This document shows, in pieces, positions 54,910 through 64,000 of a stretch of DNA of 64,000 bases. Location: contig OY726561.1 of assembly GCA_963383645.1 (NCBI GenBank), positions 139,271,965 to 139,335,964 on the forward strand, given 5' to 3'. Below the pieces are notes generated by a model, which saw only the letters and a program-made list of their open reading frames with translations, had not been told where the DNA came from and ran no database searches. The translations under genes and the position numbers were made by a program. Each line of letters opens with the position of its first letter. Positions within the stretch are counted from its first letter, which is position 1. This DNA comes from Muscardinus avellanarius. Taxonomy: Eukaryota; Chordata; Mammalia; Rodentia; Gliridae.

Positions 54910-56570
54910 GTCAGACCAAATACTGTCTGCCCCACATCCCCTCTCAGAGCAGCACCGGCGAGCGTGTGAGGGGACATAACTATATCAGGGGTATTGCTCT
55001 CCAAATTCTAGAAAGATGACTTCCTGAGAACTAGATGCCTTAAGAATCACATCTGGAAAGGAACCTAGATAACACCCAGTTGAACCTTCTCTCTGCAGTT
55101 GAGCTAAGCAAAATGAGACCAGACGGGTAAAGGGACTCTTCCAAAAGAACTTAATCACTCATGAAAGAACAGAGAAAAAGACTATTATCTCTGGTATAAG
55201 TTGTTATTTGTTTAAACCCTGCTTTTATTAATGCATTCAAGAAGTTACTGACAATGTCCCTGGCCCCCAATCCGGCCCCTGTCCAGACATCCTGCGAGGC
55301 GAAAGGGATGAAACAGTGAGCAAGAAACTTATTCTCCATATCTTCACTTTGTTTCTAAATCCAAGATATTTTTCTATCTTTTCCAGAAGTTTGCAAGCTG
55401 TCACAAGTTTATTGATTCCAAAAAGCATATTCACAGCTGTGTCAACAAAATCTCACCTATCACTTCTGCTGCACACACTCCATCTTCAGAGAAAATTAAA
55501 TGATCTGGCGCAGCCAAATTCATTTTCTACTAAGTTGAACCATATGACTTTCCATTTCTTCGGGTCAAAGTGGTCAAACATTGGCAATGTCACGTGGTTC
55601 AACTTAACGTTCTGTCTCAGTTAACACTCTCTCTGCTGTAACCAGTGAGCCTGACAACGCACCCAGAGGAAGGAGGACTTGTTGGCTCACAGTTTTTGGA
55701 GCTTTCTGATTCAGTCCACGTTAGGCCAGGTCTGCAGAGCTCAGGGCATGGCGGTGCTAAGCAGAGAGAGGGAGAGAGCACAGCTCTGCTCAAGCGTTAT
55801 GAAAGCCCAAGCAAGAGTGCAAACAGGCAAGGGGATTCAAAGACAAGAGCACGTTCCCCAAGACCAAACCCTCAGGCGCCCGCCTTCTCCAGCCGCACCC
55901 CAGCCGCCTAGGTGGCCACCCAGTAATCCATCCCAATGGGTTTATCCACTAACGACATGCCAGCCCTGCATCAACTCTGAACAGTAATACACGAGCTCTT
56001 CAGGTGAAATTCTCCGCCTAACCATAGCACATTCATAAGCAGCCTCTTCAGAAGAGAATCGCCCTTCATTTGAATAAATTGCCCCAGATATTCCACAAAA
56101 ATGTGTGGGTTTGGGTTAGAAAAATAAATTTCAGAGAAGAGATAAATAAGTTGTGGTCTATACGTGTGCTGAAACACTGCATGAGAATAGCCGAGGGTAA
56201 ACTGCCCACATATACAACACGCTTGAACAAGGAGAACAGATGTTATGCTGACTGAAAGAAGCCAGATACAACAAGTGCACGCGGTGTGAGTCCATATACA
56301 TGAAGGTCTAGGACAAGTACAAATTACTTGACTGATAGAAGTCAGAAGGGTCATAGAAGTCAGAAGGGTCAAGTGTATAGGAAGGGCTGAGAAAATTTTA
56401 TAGACTGCTGAAAGTTGTCTGTGTCTTAACCATATCTTGGCCACAGAAGAACAGACATATATAAAAATCCATCTGTTGGTACACGTAAGGTCCCTGTACG
56501 TTCCCCACTCCATTACCTGAACACTATGTTATATCCCATACGAACAAGGAAGAAAGTTACAGATGTGGCC
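54910..56570. other. Intronic DNA; no exon seen
   Basis: Includes a possible old repeat at 55640-55970 (CCAGTGAGCCTGACAACGC ...). No collagen exon recognised. Confidence 0.4.
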
Positions 56571-56589
56571 TCAATGACAGAGTTTAGCG

Positions 56590-56765
56590 AAGTGGTTAAG
56601 CTCAAGCACAGAAGGCAGGTGATACCAGGCTGTCTAGGTATTTGACCTTCAGTGATGCCCTTAACTCTCGAAGTCTCAGTTTTAATATCCCTGGCATGGA
56701 GCCTCATGATAACACACAACCTTCAGGACATTAGTATGATAGTATCTCTGAAGGCATAGCATACA
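56590..56765 (+). mobile_element. MIR
   Basis: TAGCGAAGTGGTTAAGCTCA and AAGTCTCAGTTTTAATATCC follow the MIR consensus. Confidence 0.65.
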
Positions 56766-56972
56766 ATCAGGGCTAATAAAAGGCCCATTGGTGCCAGGAG
56801 TGGCACGGCCAACAGGATCCAGACTGAGGCCCCTGGCTCCTGGCATACATAGCAATCCCTGAGGAACTTCCCCCAGAGAACCCTCATTCCTCCAGTGGTC
56901 CTTAATGGAGGAGTAGAAACCGGTCGTGAGCCCAATGACCCCTCTCCATCAGCAACCTCCCACCCCACATAC

Positions 56973-57466
56973 CAGTAGGGCGACTGGAAGGCTGTGCCCC
57001 TCTGTGAAGGCGATGACCGCAGGGGTGATGTCCGCTGCACTGAGTTCCAGTGTGGCTGTGCTGATGGAAGCTGGATCAGAGGCCCTGCCTGCCTGGAAGA
57101 ACACGGCCACCTTCCTCGTGAGGTGGCCAGTCCGCACGCGCTTGAACACATGTCTCGCCACAAACCTCATGGTGGCTCCCAGGTTCCTGCGGCCTGATGA
57201 CGGTTCCAGGGGGATTTTCCTAACAGCCCGCAGAAGGGCGGGCTTCCCGGTGTAGTCTGAGAAACGAACTAGATAATTAGTTCTGACGTTGTAGGAAACA
57301 ACGGCCACTCGGGCACCCGTTGGGCAGTTGCTCTGGCTAATGTCCAATTTCATCAACAGAGATAACAGAATGTCTCTCATCCGCTCAAAATCCAACTGGG
57401 AGACATCACTGGACGTGTCCAAGGCAAAGACCACATCAGTCGGAAACACTGGGCATCTGGTGACAC
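56973..57466 (-). CDS. COL6A exon: first C-terminal VWA domain
   Basis: A 494-bp exon, phase 1 to 0, acceptor TTCTTCGTGTCCAG and donor GTATGT. It reads GVTRCPVFPTDVVFALDTSS (DTSSD metal-site variant), DFERMRDILLSLLMKLDIS, GARVAVVSYNVRTNYLVRFS, RRNLGATMRFVARHVFKRV, LTRKVAVFFQAG and ADITPAVIAFTEGHSLPVAL. This is the C1 VWA domain, which in the family mediates chain assembly and matrix binding. The metal-site Asp and first Ser are present. The domain is completed by the exon at 48710-48800. Confidence 0.92.
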
Positions 57467-57551
57467 CTGGACACGAAGAAGACACAGATTTATGATGGTC
57501 TGTGATGTCTCTGAACAGGCAGGAGTTAAGAGAATGAGGAAGAGCGCTTAC

Positions 57552-57563
57552 CCATTGAACAGG
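57552..57563 (-). CDS. COL6A 12-bp microexon
   Basis: CCTGTTCAATGG between a CTTCCCTCGCAG acceptor and a GTAAGC donor, phase 1 to 1. It adds Cys-Ser-Met and bridges ...ENCP to GVTRCP, giving ENCPCSMGVTRCP. Without it the frame would still hold (12 bases), so skipping would delete four residues including one Cys. Confidence 0.75.
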
Positions 57564-57569
57564 CTGCGA

Positions 57570-58155
57570 GGGAAGTTGTTTTGGAGAAAAGAGAAGACAC
57601 TGTTAGTTCATCCTGGCAGTGTATCTTTTACCTGTGTGCTTCAATATGAAAACCCTCTCCTCCGAGAAATTCAAGCAGGGCCCTCAGCCTCCTGCCTCCA
57701 TATGGCAAGGACTCTACCTGCTCCCCAGAAACTGTTCACCCCTTTCTCTATAGTAATAGAAGCCAGCTCTCTGACTGGGCAAATGTCACCAGGAACAACG
57801 GCCACATTTTCCAGGAAGGGTTGGGGAGGACTGGGGCACCTTACCAAGGTGTGTGTAATAGCATAGGAAAAGCGGCCAAAGGACCTTTGAAGAAACACCC
57901 TTCTCCTTTCTTTGCTGGTAGAAATGATGGCTAACACTTGATAAACCACTTCGACAGGAGATAAGTTAAAGTTATCCTTAATCCATCATATACATGTCCA
58001 TACCTATGAATAGAAATGTATAATTTTTTTCATTTCATTGTATAAAACTTAGAGCTTAGTATATGTCCTATGATGACGAGTCATTTTTCCTTAGTATATG
58101 ATGACTTTTATCAATAAATTTTAGAGTGTTCTCGGCTACCCTACTGTACAGATAT
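57570..58155. other. Intronic unique DNA
   Basis: No exon recognised. Confidence 0.4.
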
Positions 58156-58159
58156 CCCA

Positions 58160-58530
58160 TGAGTTCTTCAGCCACTACCTCTCTGTGATGAGCATACTGG
58201 CGCAAGTCCCTGTGCATATCCGTCCGGTCATAGCCCTACGTAAGACCCTACAACAGTGGATCTGCATAGGTATGGTCCGACTGCTCTTTAGAGCCATAGC
58301 TCCCACCAGCAATGTGTATTTTTATATATTTTCCAAATTTGGGCAAGCCTCTTTTCCTCTCACTTTTTAAATATTTCCAGTGGGAGAACCAAAGAGCACC
58401 TTGGGGCTTTAATTTGTATTCTTTGACTTCTGAGGTTGAACATCTTCCTAGCTGTATTGTTCATTTGTATTTATTTTTCTTTTTTGACTCCCCATTCACG
58501 TCCTTTGCTTATTTTCTATTTAAAATGTAT
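58160..58530 (-). mobile_element. Old L1 remnant
   Basis: CCCACCAGCAATGTGTATTT and GAGGTTGAACATCTTCCTAG are reversed late-L1 sequence. Confidence 0.6.
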
Positions 58531-58570
58531 TTTTTACATTTAGGTTCAGCCATCACAAAATATTCGTGTT
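58493..58570 (+). repeat. 78-bp direct duplication, copy 1
   Basis: Matches 59242-59319 without gaps at nearly 90%; both contain TTTTTTACATTTAGG and GCCATCACAAAATAT. Confidence 0.85.
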
Positions 58571-59241
58571 GACAGAAAAAAAAAAAAACACCTGATGAAG
58601 CAGCCGCGGGTTTATTTGGACATGCTACAGAAAGGACCAGGTCCTCTGCCAGGAACTGTTTCGTGTTTGCTTTTGACTTCGTGGTGTTCCTAAGTGTCCA
58701 AGGGCTTTAACTCTTTAAATGGTCAACTCTTTTCCTCTGTGGTCAAGTTGATGGTATTGCTTTTTCTGATTTCAGAAAAATGGGCTCCAGAACCTCCCTG
58801 AACAGCAGCTGGATGGGCACAGGCAGAACACGGAAGGGTTGGAGCAAGACAGGCAGGGCGACTGTGGAGAAAACTGGGAGCTTCCAGACTCAGCGACCCA
58901 CCCAGGCAGTGCCCTGTCCCCATTGCCAGGGAGTGGAGAAATGTGAGCTCTGCAGGGATACATTAACCCTCGTAAGTACATTTCAATCCGGGACCGTGAG
59001 AAAATATCACGTAAGAGTTGATCACTCATAAGTCCATTTTTAAAACATAAATGTAACTAAATCAAACACATTTTTTAAAGTGCCATCATCGATCCCACTG
59101 CTTAAATAGATGAGATAAAATTTTTAAAAAGCCCCTTTTGGCCTGTGTTGTGCCCCAAATGGACACGGGGATGTGAAGTTGCCGTCACAGCCCGTGGGAC
59201 ACAGGATTGTACAGTGGGATTTCTCTTCACGGTTGAGATGG

Positions 59242-59319
59242 CATTCATGTCCCTTGCTCATTTTCCATTTAAAATTTATTTTTTACATTTAGGCTTAGCC
59301 ATCACAAAATATCTGTGTT
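59242..59319 (+). repeat. 78-bp direct duplication, copy 2
   Basis: Second copy, offset 749 bases. Weaker similarity may run on for about 50 more bases. Confidence 0.85.
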
Positions 59320-59529
59320 TATACAAAAAGCTGATTGAGGAGCAGCAAGTTGATTTTATTTTGCGTGCCTTTCATGCCACTCTGTTTCTGAGACCACTTT
59401 GGAAAAAAGATTCCTTAGCCAAAGGGGAACCGAACCAAACATGTTAACTTATAAGAACTTTTCGTGATGGACAAGCCATCTCCCAAGCCCCACTCACTTC
59501 CTCAGGTGACTCAGGCCCGTTCTAGTTAG

Positions 59530-59870
59530 ACATAAAATGTCCCCTAAAGAGCTCATGTATTAATGCCTGGAGCTGACGTAAGTGGATAGATCCACTGTAC
59601 GGATTGACCTGGGTGGTGAGCCGGGTCGGCAGGGTGTGGCCGGAGGTGGGTCCCTGGGGTGCAGCCTTGGGGATTATATGAACGCTCCTCCTCCCCTGCT
59701 CTCTTGGCCCTGACCTCCATGCTGTGATCACAGCCCACGTGCTCTCCCCCTCCCCCGGTTCCTGCCCGCCATGCCCTGAGCCCACAGTCCCCAGCCTCAC
59801 ATGGACTGAACCCAAAGCCATAAGAAAATAAATCTTTTTTCCTCTAAGTTACGTGGTCAGTCTTTTAGAT
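59530..59870 (+). repeat. Interspersed repeat with TTCCTCTAAGTT tail
   Basis: AAATGTCCCCTAAAGAGCTC to AATAAATCTTTTTTCCTCTA; same family as 54548-54905. Confidence 0.6.
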
Positions 59871-59966
59871 TATAACTGTAAAATTGCTGAACAGAAGAGG
59901 CCCCAATCCTCGATCCCTCCCCACTGCACACACTGGCTCCTGTTGAGCCTTTCCCAGATGACTTAC

Positions 59967-60003
59967 GGCAGTTTTCTCGCACAAAATCAACGAGTTCACA
60001 AGG
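59967..60003 (-). CDS. COL6A exon: linker after triple helix
   Basis: A 37-bp exon, phase 0 to 1, acceptor ATCTGCCTAACAG and donor GTAAGT. It encodes PCELVDFVRENC plus one base. This Cys-ELVDFVRENC stretch directly follows the triple helix in alpha4/5/6 chains and precedes the first C-terminal VWA domain. Its two Cys probably form inter-chain bonds (family knowledge). Confidence 0.85.
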
Positions 60004-60231
60004 CTGTTAGGCAGATGGGGAAAGATGGAAAGAGGAAATAAGTATTTAATTTGAAGCATATTTCTCTTTACTCTTGTGACATAGAAATGTCATGAGGATG
60101 TTGTTAGTACATATCTGAAGCCTTTAATCTACAACAGAAAACCCCAGAATTGTTAGAGCAGATCAAACTAGCCAACAGTTTTATTCCTGGATCCAATGAA
60201 TGTTTTCAAACATTTAAAAGATTTCATAAGC

Positions 60232-60420
60232 TAAACACGGTGGTGCATGCCTATAAGCCCCAGTACTTGGGAGGCTGAGATAGGAGGTTCACAGGTTTGA
60301 GGCCACGCTCAGCAATGTAGTGAGAACCTCAACAACTGAATACCCTGTTTAAAAAAAAAAATAGTGCTAGGAGTATGGCCAAAGATAAAACATTCCTGGT
60401 TTAATCCCCAGTACCAAAAA
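60232..60420 (+). mobile_element. B1-dID SINE
   Basis: Plus-strand SINE (AAACACGGTGGTGCATGCC ... CCCAGTACC). Confidence 0.85.
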
Positions 60421-60429
60421 AAAATTTTT

Positions 60430-61150
60430 ATATACAATATAGCGAAATAGGTACCTAAGGAAGAATATTCTTTTTTTTTTAATCTGCCTCACAAAGCAAT
60501 GGAATGCAACCTGATTTTGAAATCAGAATCCGGAAATCTGATCAAAGAATATCAGGAAAAAGTTTTTAATGCTTGGAACTCTCTACTAGCAACTTCTGGA
60601 AAACAAAGCTCAGGCAGGTTCCCCCGCAGCGCCCGCGTCATCCTGCTTCTTTCTTTGATCTCCTGATCTCTGCTCTGTCTGCCCTTCACCCCACAGCCCA
60701 TCACTTTTGGTCCTCTGTTGCCTTTATATCCCCCGCCCCCTGCCTGGTAGTTTTTAGACAGAAAAATCATTACTTGTTAGATTGTGCTCAGGTAGAGCCA
60801 TGAGGCACAAAAGCCTGCACTAGACTGTGTACTGGTTTATGAACATTTCAGAAGCAATGTTTGAGCTTCACAGAAGGGTATGTTGTAAATAGGTAGTAGC
60901 CTCCGAGTCTTTCCTATTTTATCAACTAATATTAGTCAAACATATCCAGAGTCCTTGCTGGGTTTAAGTGCTGTCCTACTGGTTTTATTTGAGTCCATTA
61001 TGACATTTCAGAGTAAAGTCTATACGCTCAAAGTACTAATAGAATTGTAAGAAGAGAAACTAAAGAATCTTTAAGATGAGTTGCTCTATGTTTTGTGAAA
61101 CTGGAAAGTTTTGCGGTCTAAAAAAGCGAAGTTTAGAATTAAAAACCTTC
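60430..61150. other. Intronic unique DNA
   Basis: No additional Gly-X-Y exon found by eye. Confidence 0.4.
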
Positions 61151-61156
61151 ACCTAC

Positions 61157-61192
61157 CGTCATAGCTACCAAACCTTTAGGTCCCTTGATGCC
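61157..61192 (-). CDS. COL6A exon: triple helix, 36 bp
   Basis: Acceptor TGCCTTTTTTCCAG and donor GTAGGT. It encodes GIKGPKGLVAMT, that is Gly-X-Y three times and then Ala-Met-Thr, where Gly would be expected (GCT for GGT). 36 bp is a usual collagen VI exon size. It may be the last triple-helix exon, with AMT at the helix border. Confidence 0.7.
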
Positions 61193-61684
61193 CTGGAAAA
61201 AGGCAGAAAGTTGGGCTTAAAATGCAAGATTCTGGTCTCTAACACATTTTTCTCCAGAGTGAACAGGCGATACTGCCAAAGCTCACCCCACGTGTACCTG
61301 ACACCTCGCTCCTGACCTTGGAATTCTATCTGGCCCCTTAAGGAAAGCCAGAGTGCCCAAGTGGGGTATCCCAGACCTCAGAGTCCAGGAAGCCTACGTA
61401 GGTAGGACATAGAGACTCTAGAGGACCAGATCACTCTGAAGGCAAGCCACAATTTGGGGTCAAACTCAGGAAAAGTTCACTGAAGACCCCAGGTCCATTC
61501 ATAGACTGTGCTAAAGTAGATTTCAGCCCCTCCCCAGTCCCTTCTCTTGGGTTGTCCATCACCACCTTGTCTTTTCTCCAAGACTGAACAAGTCTTCCCT
61601 GGAAGCCTTCAGCGTATAGCTGCCTGGCTCCAGCCACTCTGGGGGCCCAGAGATCTTTGCTGTTCTTTAGACCCTACAAGGGAG

Positions 61685-61780
61685 GCATTTGTAACCTTGG
61701 GAGGTCACTATGATTATCTCAGTCTCTGTTTCCTCATCTGCAAAATGAGCAGGCATAGTCCTTCTCCCTCTGTGGTTTTT
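61685..61780 (+). mobile_element. MIR
   Basis: GTTTCCTCATCTGCAAAATG is the MIR core. Confidence 0.7.
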
Positions 61781-62328
61781 GATTCTCTGACTTCGCTGCA
61801 CCTCTGGCGTCAGTCCTAAATGGCGGTGTGGCCACCGGGTTCAACCCATAGCTGAGCTTCCGTGCTGTTCATCCCCCCAGGACAAGGAGTGGGGCACAGC
61901 GAAGTCATAGTCTTTTCCTTCATACCAAAGGGGGTTTTATAAACATACGTGGGCTTATGACATTAGTAGTTAAGATTATATAAATGTGATGTTTTGTCAG
62001 AATTTCCTTCTGGCATTTTCGTGAGTATTACAGCTCATCTTATTTGCATTGATAAATCCATTCTCCGGTGAGTTTTATGTATATCGCCTTATGTATTTAG
62101 GCAGATGTATAAATCTCTAGCCACTCCAATATCTTGCCAACATTCAAGGAAAAAATAAATACACTGTGCAAGGATTCGAGGCTAATGTCTTCTAAAGCAG
62201 ATATGTCCTATTCCCTAGATTCTCTTGTTCATCCCAAATGTTCATTTCTCCTTCAGAGATGCCTCTTATTGAATTTTTATTCATTTTACACAAAGATTGA
62301 AAATAAAGTGAAGATGGGGATACATTAC
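61781..62328. other. Intronic unique DNA
   Basis: No exon recognised. Confidence 0.4.
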
Positions 62329-62391
62329 CATTCTTCCTGGTGGGCCTTGGTCACCTGGTGCTCCAGCCAGTCCAGGAAAGCCAGCACTACC
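62329..62391 (-). CDS. COL6A exon: triple helix, 63 bp
   Basis: Acceptor CATTTTCAG and donor GTAATG. Seven perfect Gly-X-Y triplets: GSAGFPGLAGAPGDQGPPG then RM. The 63-bp size is characteristic of collagen VI triple-helix exons. Pro is frequent in Y, as needed for hydroxylation. Confidence 0.92.
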
Positions 62392-62639
62392 CTGAAAATG
62401 ATCAAACCAAGGGAATGAGCTTCCATCTTGATTACAACTAGCAGACTCACTTTGAGCTGTGGAGCAGTCATATGCCTAGGGCTAAGGAGTCAGCTTTTGT
62501 CCAAGTAGTTTATGAACCGTGTCTATGGAAACTAGACAGAGAGGGAACCATCCAGCCTCCCTCCCCCACATTCCCAGCTGAGCCTTGCCCACGTGTGATA
62601 CACACAGAAACAAACTCTTCAGGACAGCACCTTAAAAGA

Positions 62640-62695
62640 TGACTTAATACATTATGATGTGAAACTATAATGCACCAATAAAAGCACAATAAAGA
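62640..62695 (+). mobile_element. L1 3' terminus
   Basis: ACATTATGATGTGAAACTAT then AATGCACCAATAAAAGC. Confidence 0.65.
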
Positions 62696-62699
62696 TGGC

Positions 62700-63170
62700 T
62701 CAATACTCAGTTGAGTCCCAAGGTCATATCGTAAGAAGAATGCTTGGGGTCTCTGAATGGAGCACTGTACATCAGGAACAAGAACACAAAACCCACAGCA
62801 CCTTCTGGACCTCAGGGTCTCAGGAAAGGGGCAAGGTGGCCCTAGGCTCCCCGCTCACATTTCAAGTATTTGAAATGACACCACCTTGTCTGGATTTAGT
62901 GGATGCTTTGTCTTTTTTCATTCAAAACTAGAAAGATAAGTTCGCTGATTAGGGCAACCTTAACCAGCAGTAAGCCAAGTTAGGCGTACATCAAGTTTTT
63001 CTTTATGTCAGTGCCAGTGGATGAAAAGGCCAACGACTGGGTGCATGGAAAATGGACATTCTGCCTTCTTCCTCTTTTCTGCACTGAACACTAGTTTATG
63101 TCTTTTTAAGATGACCCCTGCTCTCTAATATCCATCAGCTAAACACTGCCAAGGTGCTACTATCCACAGG
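62700..63170. other. Intronic unique DNA
   Basis: No exon recognised. Confidence 0.4.
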
Positions 63171-63174
63171 GTTA

Positions 63175-63900
63175 CTCTCTTCAAACAGTGTCAGCCATGA
63201 TTGTGGCTCTTCAAGACTGGATCTATGGAACCTGAAGAATGGATTTTCACAACCACTGTGGATATCGGTATGGAGGGTCCTCAAAGAACTAGAAATGGAA
63301 CCAGCATATGATCCAGTTACGCCGGTCCTTGGTGTCTTTCCCAAAGAATTAAAGTTAAAGTACTAAAGTGATACGGGCATACCCATGTTTATAGCAGCAC
63401 AGTTTACAATAGCCAAATTAGAGAACCAACATTGGTGTCCACCAACAGGTGAGTAGATAAAAAGATATATGCACAATGGGATTTTACTTGGCCATAAAAA
63501 AGAACAAAACTATGTCATTTGCAGGAAAATAGATGGAACTTGAGAATGTGATGCCAAGTGAGATCGACCAGGCTCAGAAGGTCCAGGGTCGGATGTCTTC
63601 TCTCATTGGTAGGAGCTGGAGAGGAAATAAGAAACAAAGGGGACTTCAGGTAAAAGAGGAGCAAGACCAGTAGAATAGTGCAAGGGGATGCTGGGAGGGA
63701 GATGAGGAGGGGGAAAGGAAGACTGAGGAAGAGAACAGTGTAAGCAATGCGATGTCCAGATATGAAAGTATCAGCACCAATCTCACTACCATGTGCACAG
63801 AAGGAAGGGGAGAGGGAGGCGCGCAGAGGACAACACAACAAATGCTGTGTGCATGCGCTGTGATGGATAATTACGATGCACCGATAGAGTATAAAAATCA
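63175..63900 (+). mobile_element. L1 3' end
   Basis: GTTTATAGCAGCACAGTTTA, CCATAAAAAAGAACAAAACT and a G-rich 3'UTR, ending GATGCACCGATAGAGTATAA. Confidence 0.9.
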
Positions 63901-63902
63901 TT

Positions 63903-64000
63903 GGAGCCGGGCGTGGTGGCGCACACTTGTCATCCCCACGCTTGGGAGCAGAGACAGGAGGATCGCGCAGGTTCGAAGCCAGCCTCGCTGGCTTCAGAGA
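63903..64000 (+). mobile_element. B1-dID SINE (cut by window end)
   Basis: Young-subtype left half (GAGCCGGGCGTGGTGGCGC ...) directly after the L1 tail; continues beyond the window. Confidence 0.9.

Larger units (their letters stand above)
44389..62391 (-). other. Collagen VI alpha (alpha4/5/6 group) gene, 3' half
   Basis: Eight minus-strand exons join in one frame: 62329-62391, 61157-61192, 59967-60003, 57552-57563, 56973-57466, 48710-48800, 45524-46207 and 44393-44489. All have AG acceptors and GT donors, and their phases (0-0, 0-0, 0-1, 1-1, 1-0, 0-1, 1-1, 1-2 or stop) are compatible. Product: the end of a collagen triple helix, a Cys-bearing linker, two C-terminal VWA domains and a short tail. 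In the family this chain is secreted and assembles with alpha1 and alpha2 into collagen VI filaments. Because another COL6A gene lies downstream on the same strand, it should not be the last gene of the cluster, so COL6A4 or COL6A5 is most likely. Further exons lie beyond 62.4 kb and possibly below 44.4 kb. Confidence 0.85.

Noticed and set aside
1..64000. CRISPR arrays, operons, riboswitches
   Set aside because: The window is mammalian nuclear DNA; regular repeats here are microsatellites and minisatellites.

Overview
This is a stretch of mammalian nuclear DNA, very probably from a sciuromorph rodent (squirrel, mountain beaver or dormouse lineage). The main reason is the dominant SINE. It fuses a 7SL-derived B1-like left half (GGGCGTGGTGGCGCACGC box, GTTTGAAGCCAGCCTCAG) to a deleted ID-like right half (GGGTGTAGCTC...CCCAGTACC), the B1-dID or MEN type, and there are about 50 copies in both orientations. 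The window also holds L1, L2, MIR, ERV LTRs, a MER2/Tigger-like DNA transposon and many microsatellites. I see no operons, CRISPR arrays or bacterial signals. The species cannot be fixed from the sequence.

The host genes are collagen VI genes of the alpha4/5/6 group, all on the minus strand. From about 62.4 kb down to 44.4 kb runs the 3' half of a seemingly intact gene. Its exons are two Gly-X-Y exons (62.3 and 61.2 kb), a linker exon (60.0 kb), a 12-bp microexon (57.55 kb), two exons for the first C-terminal VWA domain (57.0-57.5 and 48.7-48.8 kb), one large GC-rich exon for the second C-terminal VWA domain (45.5-46.2 kb), and a tail exon (44.4 kb). Splice sites are GT-AG and the phases join into one open frame. 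From about 6.8 to 3.0 kb lie two adjacent N-terminal-type VWA exons of a second, downstream COL6A-type gene. These are wrecked by stop codons, a lost metal-site aspartate, frameshifts and a SINE pair inserted in an exon. The layout matches the COL6A4-COL6A5-COL6A6 tandem cluster, with the downstream member decayed at least in these exons. I did not settle which paralogue each is.

The space between is transposon-rich. The most notable part is a pair of near-identical chimeric L1 elements, one on the minus strand at 1-2868 and one on the plus strand at 27978-30733. Each has an L1 5'UTR and ORF1 followed by an antisense piece of ORF2. The second ends in an L1 3' tail with poly(A) and is bounded by a perfect 15-bp target-site duplication, so the chimera moved as a unit. 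It sits inside an ERV with two LTR-like flanks (about 27.0-27.4 and 30.76-31.51 kb). At 16.5-19.86 kb there is a possible SVA-like composite: a SINE, GC-rich 120-bp repeats, a 1.4-kb minisatellite of 50-bp units and an L1 3' end, between imperfect duplications. Further structures are inverted arrays of a GGCGGCCGGAAG-bearing minisatellite (38.45 and 39.35 kb), a 97-bp inverted repeat with a 506-bp spacer (34.84-35.54 kb), a 79-bp copy of the pseudo-exon end at 8.13 kb, and a GC-box promoter-like patch at 14.87-14.92 kb.
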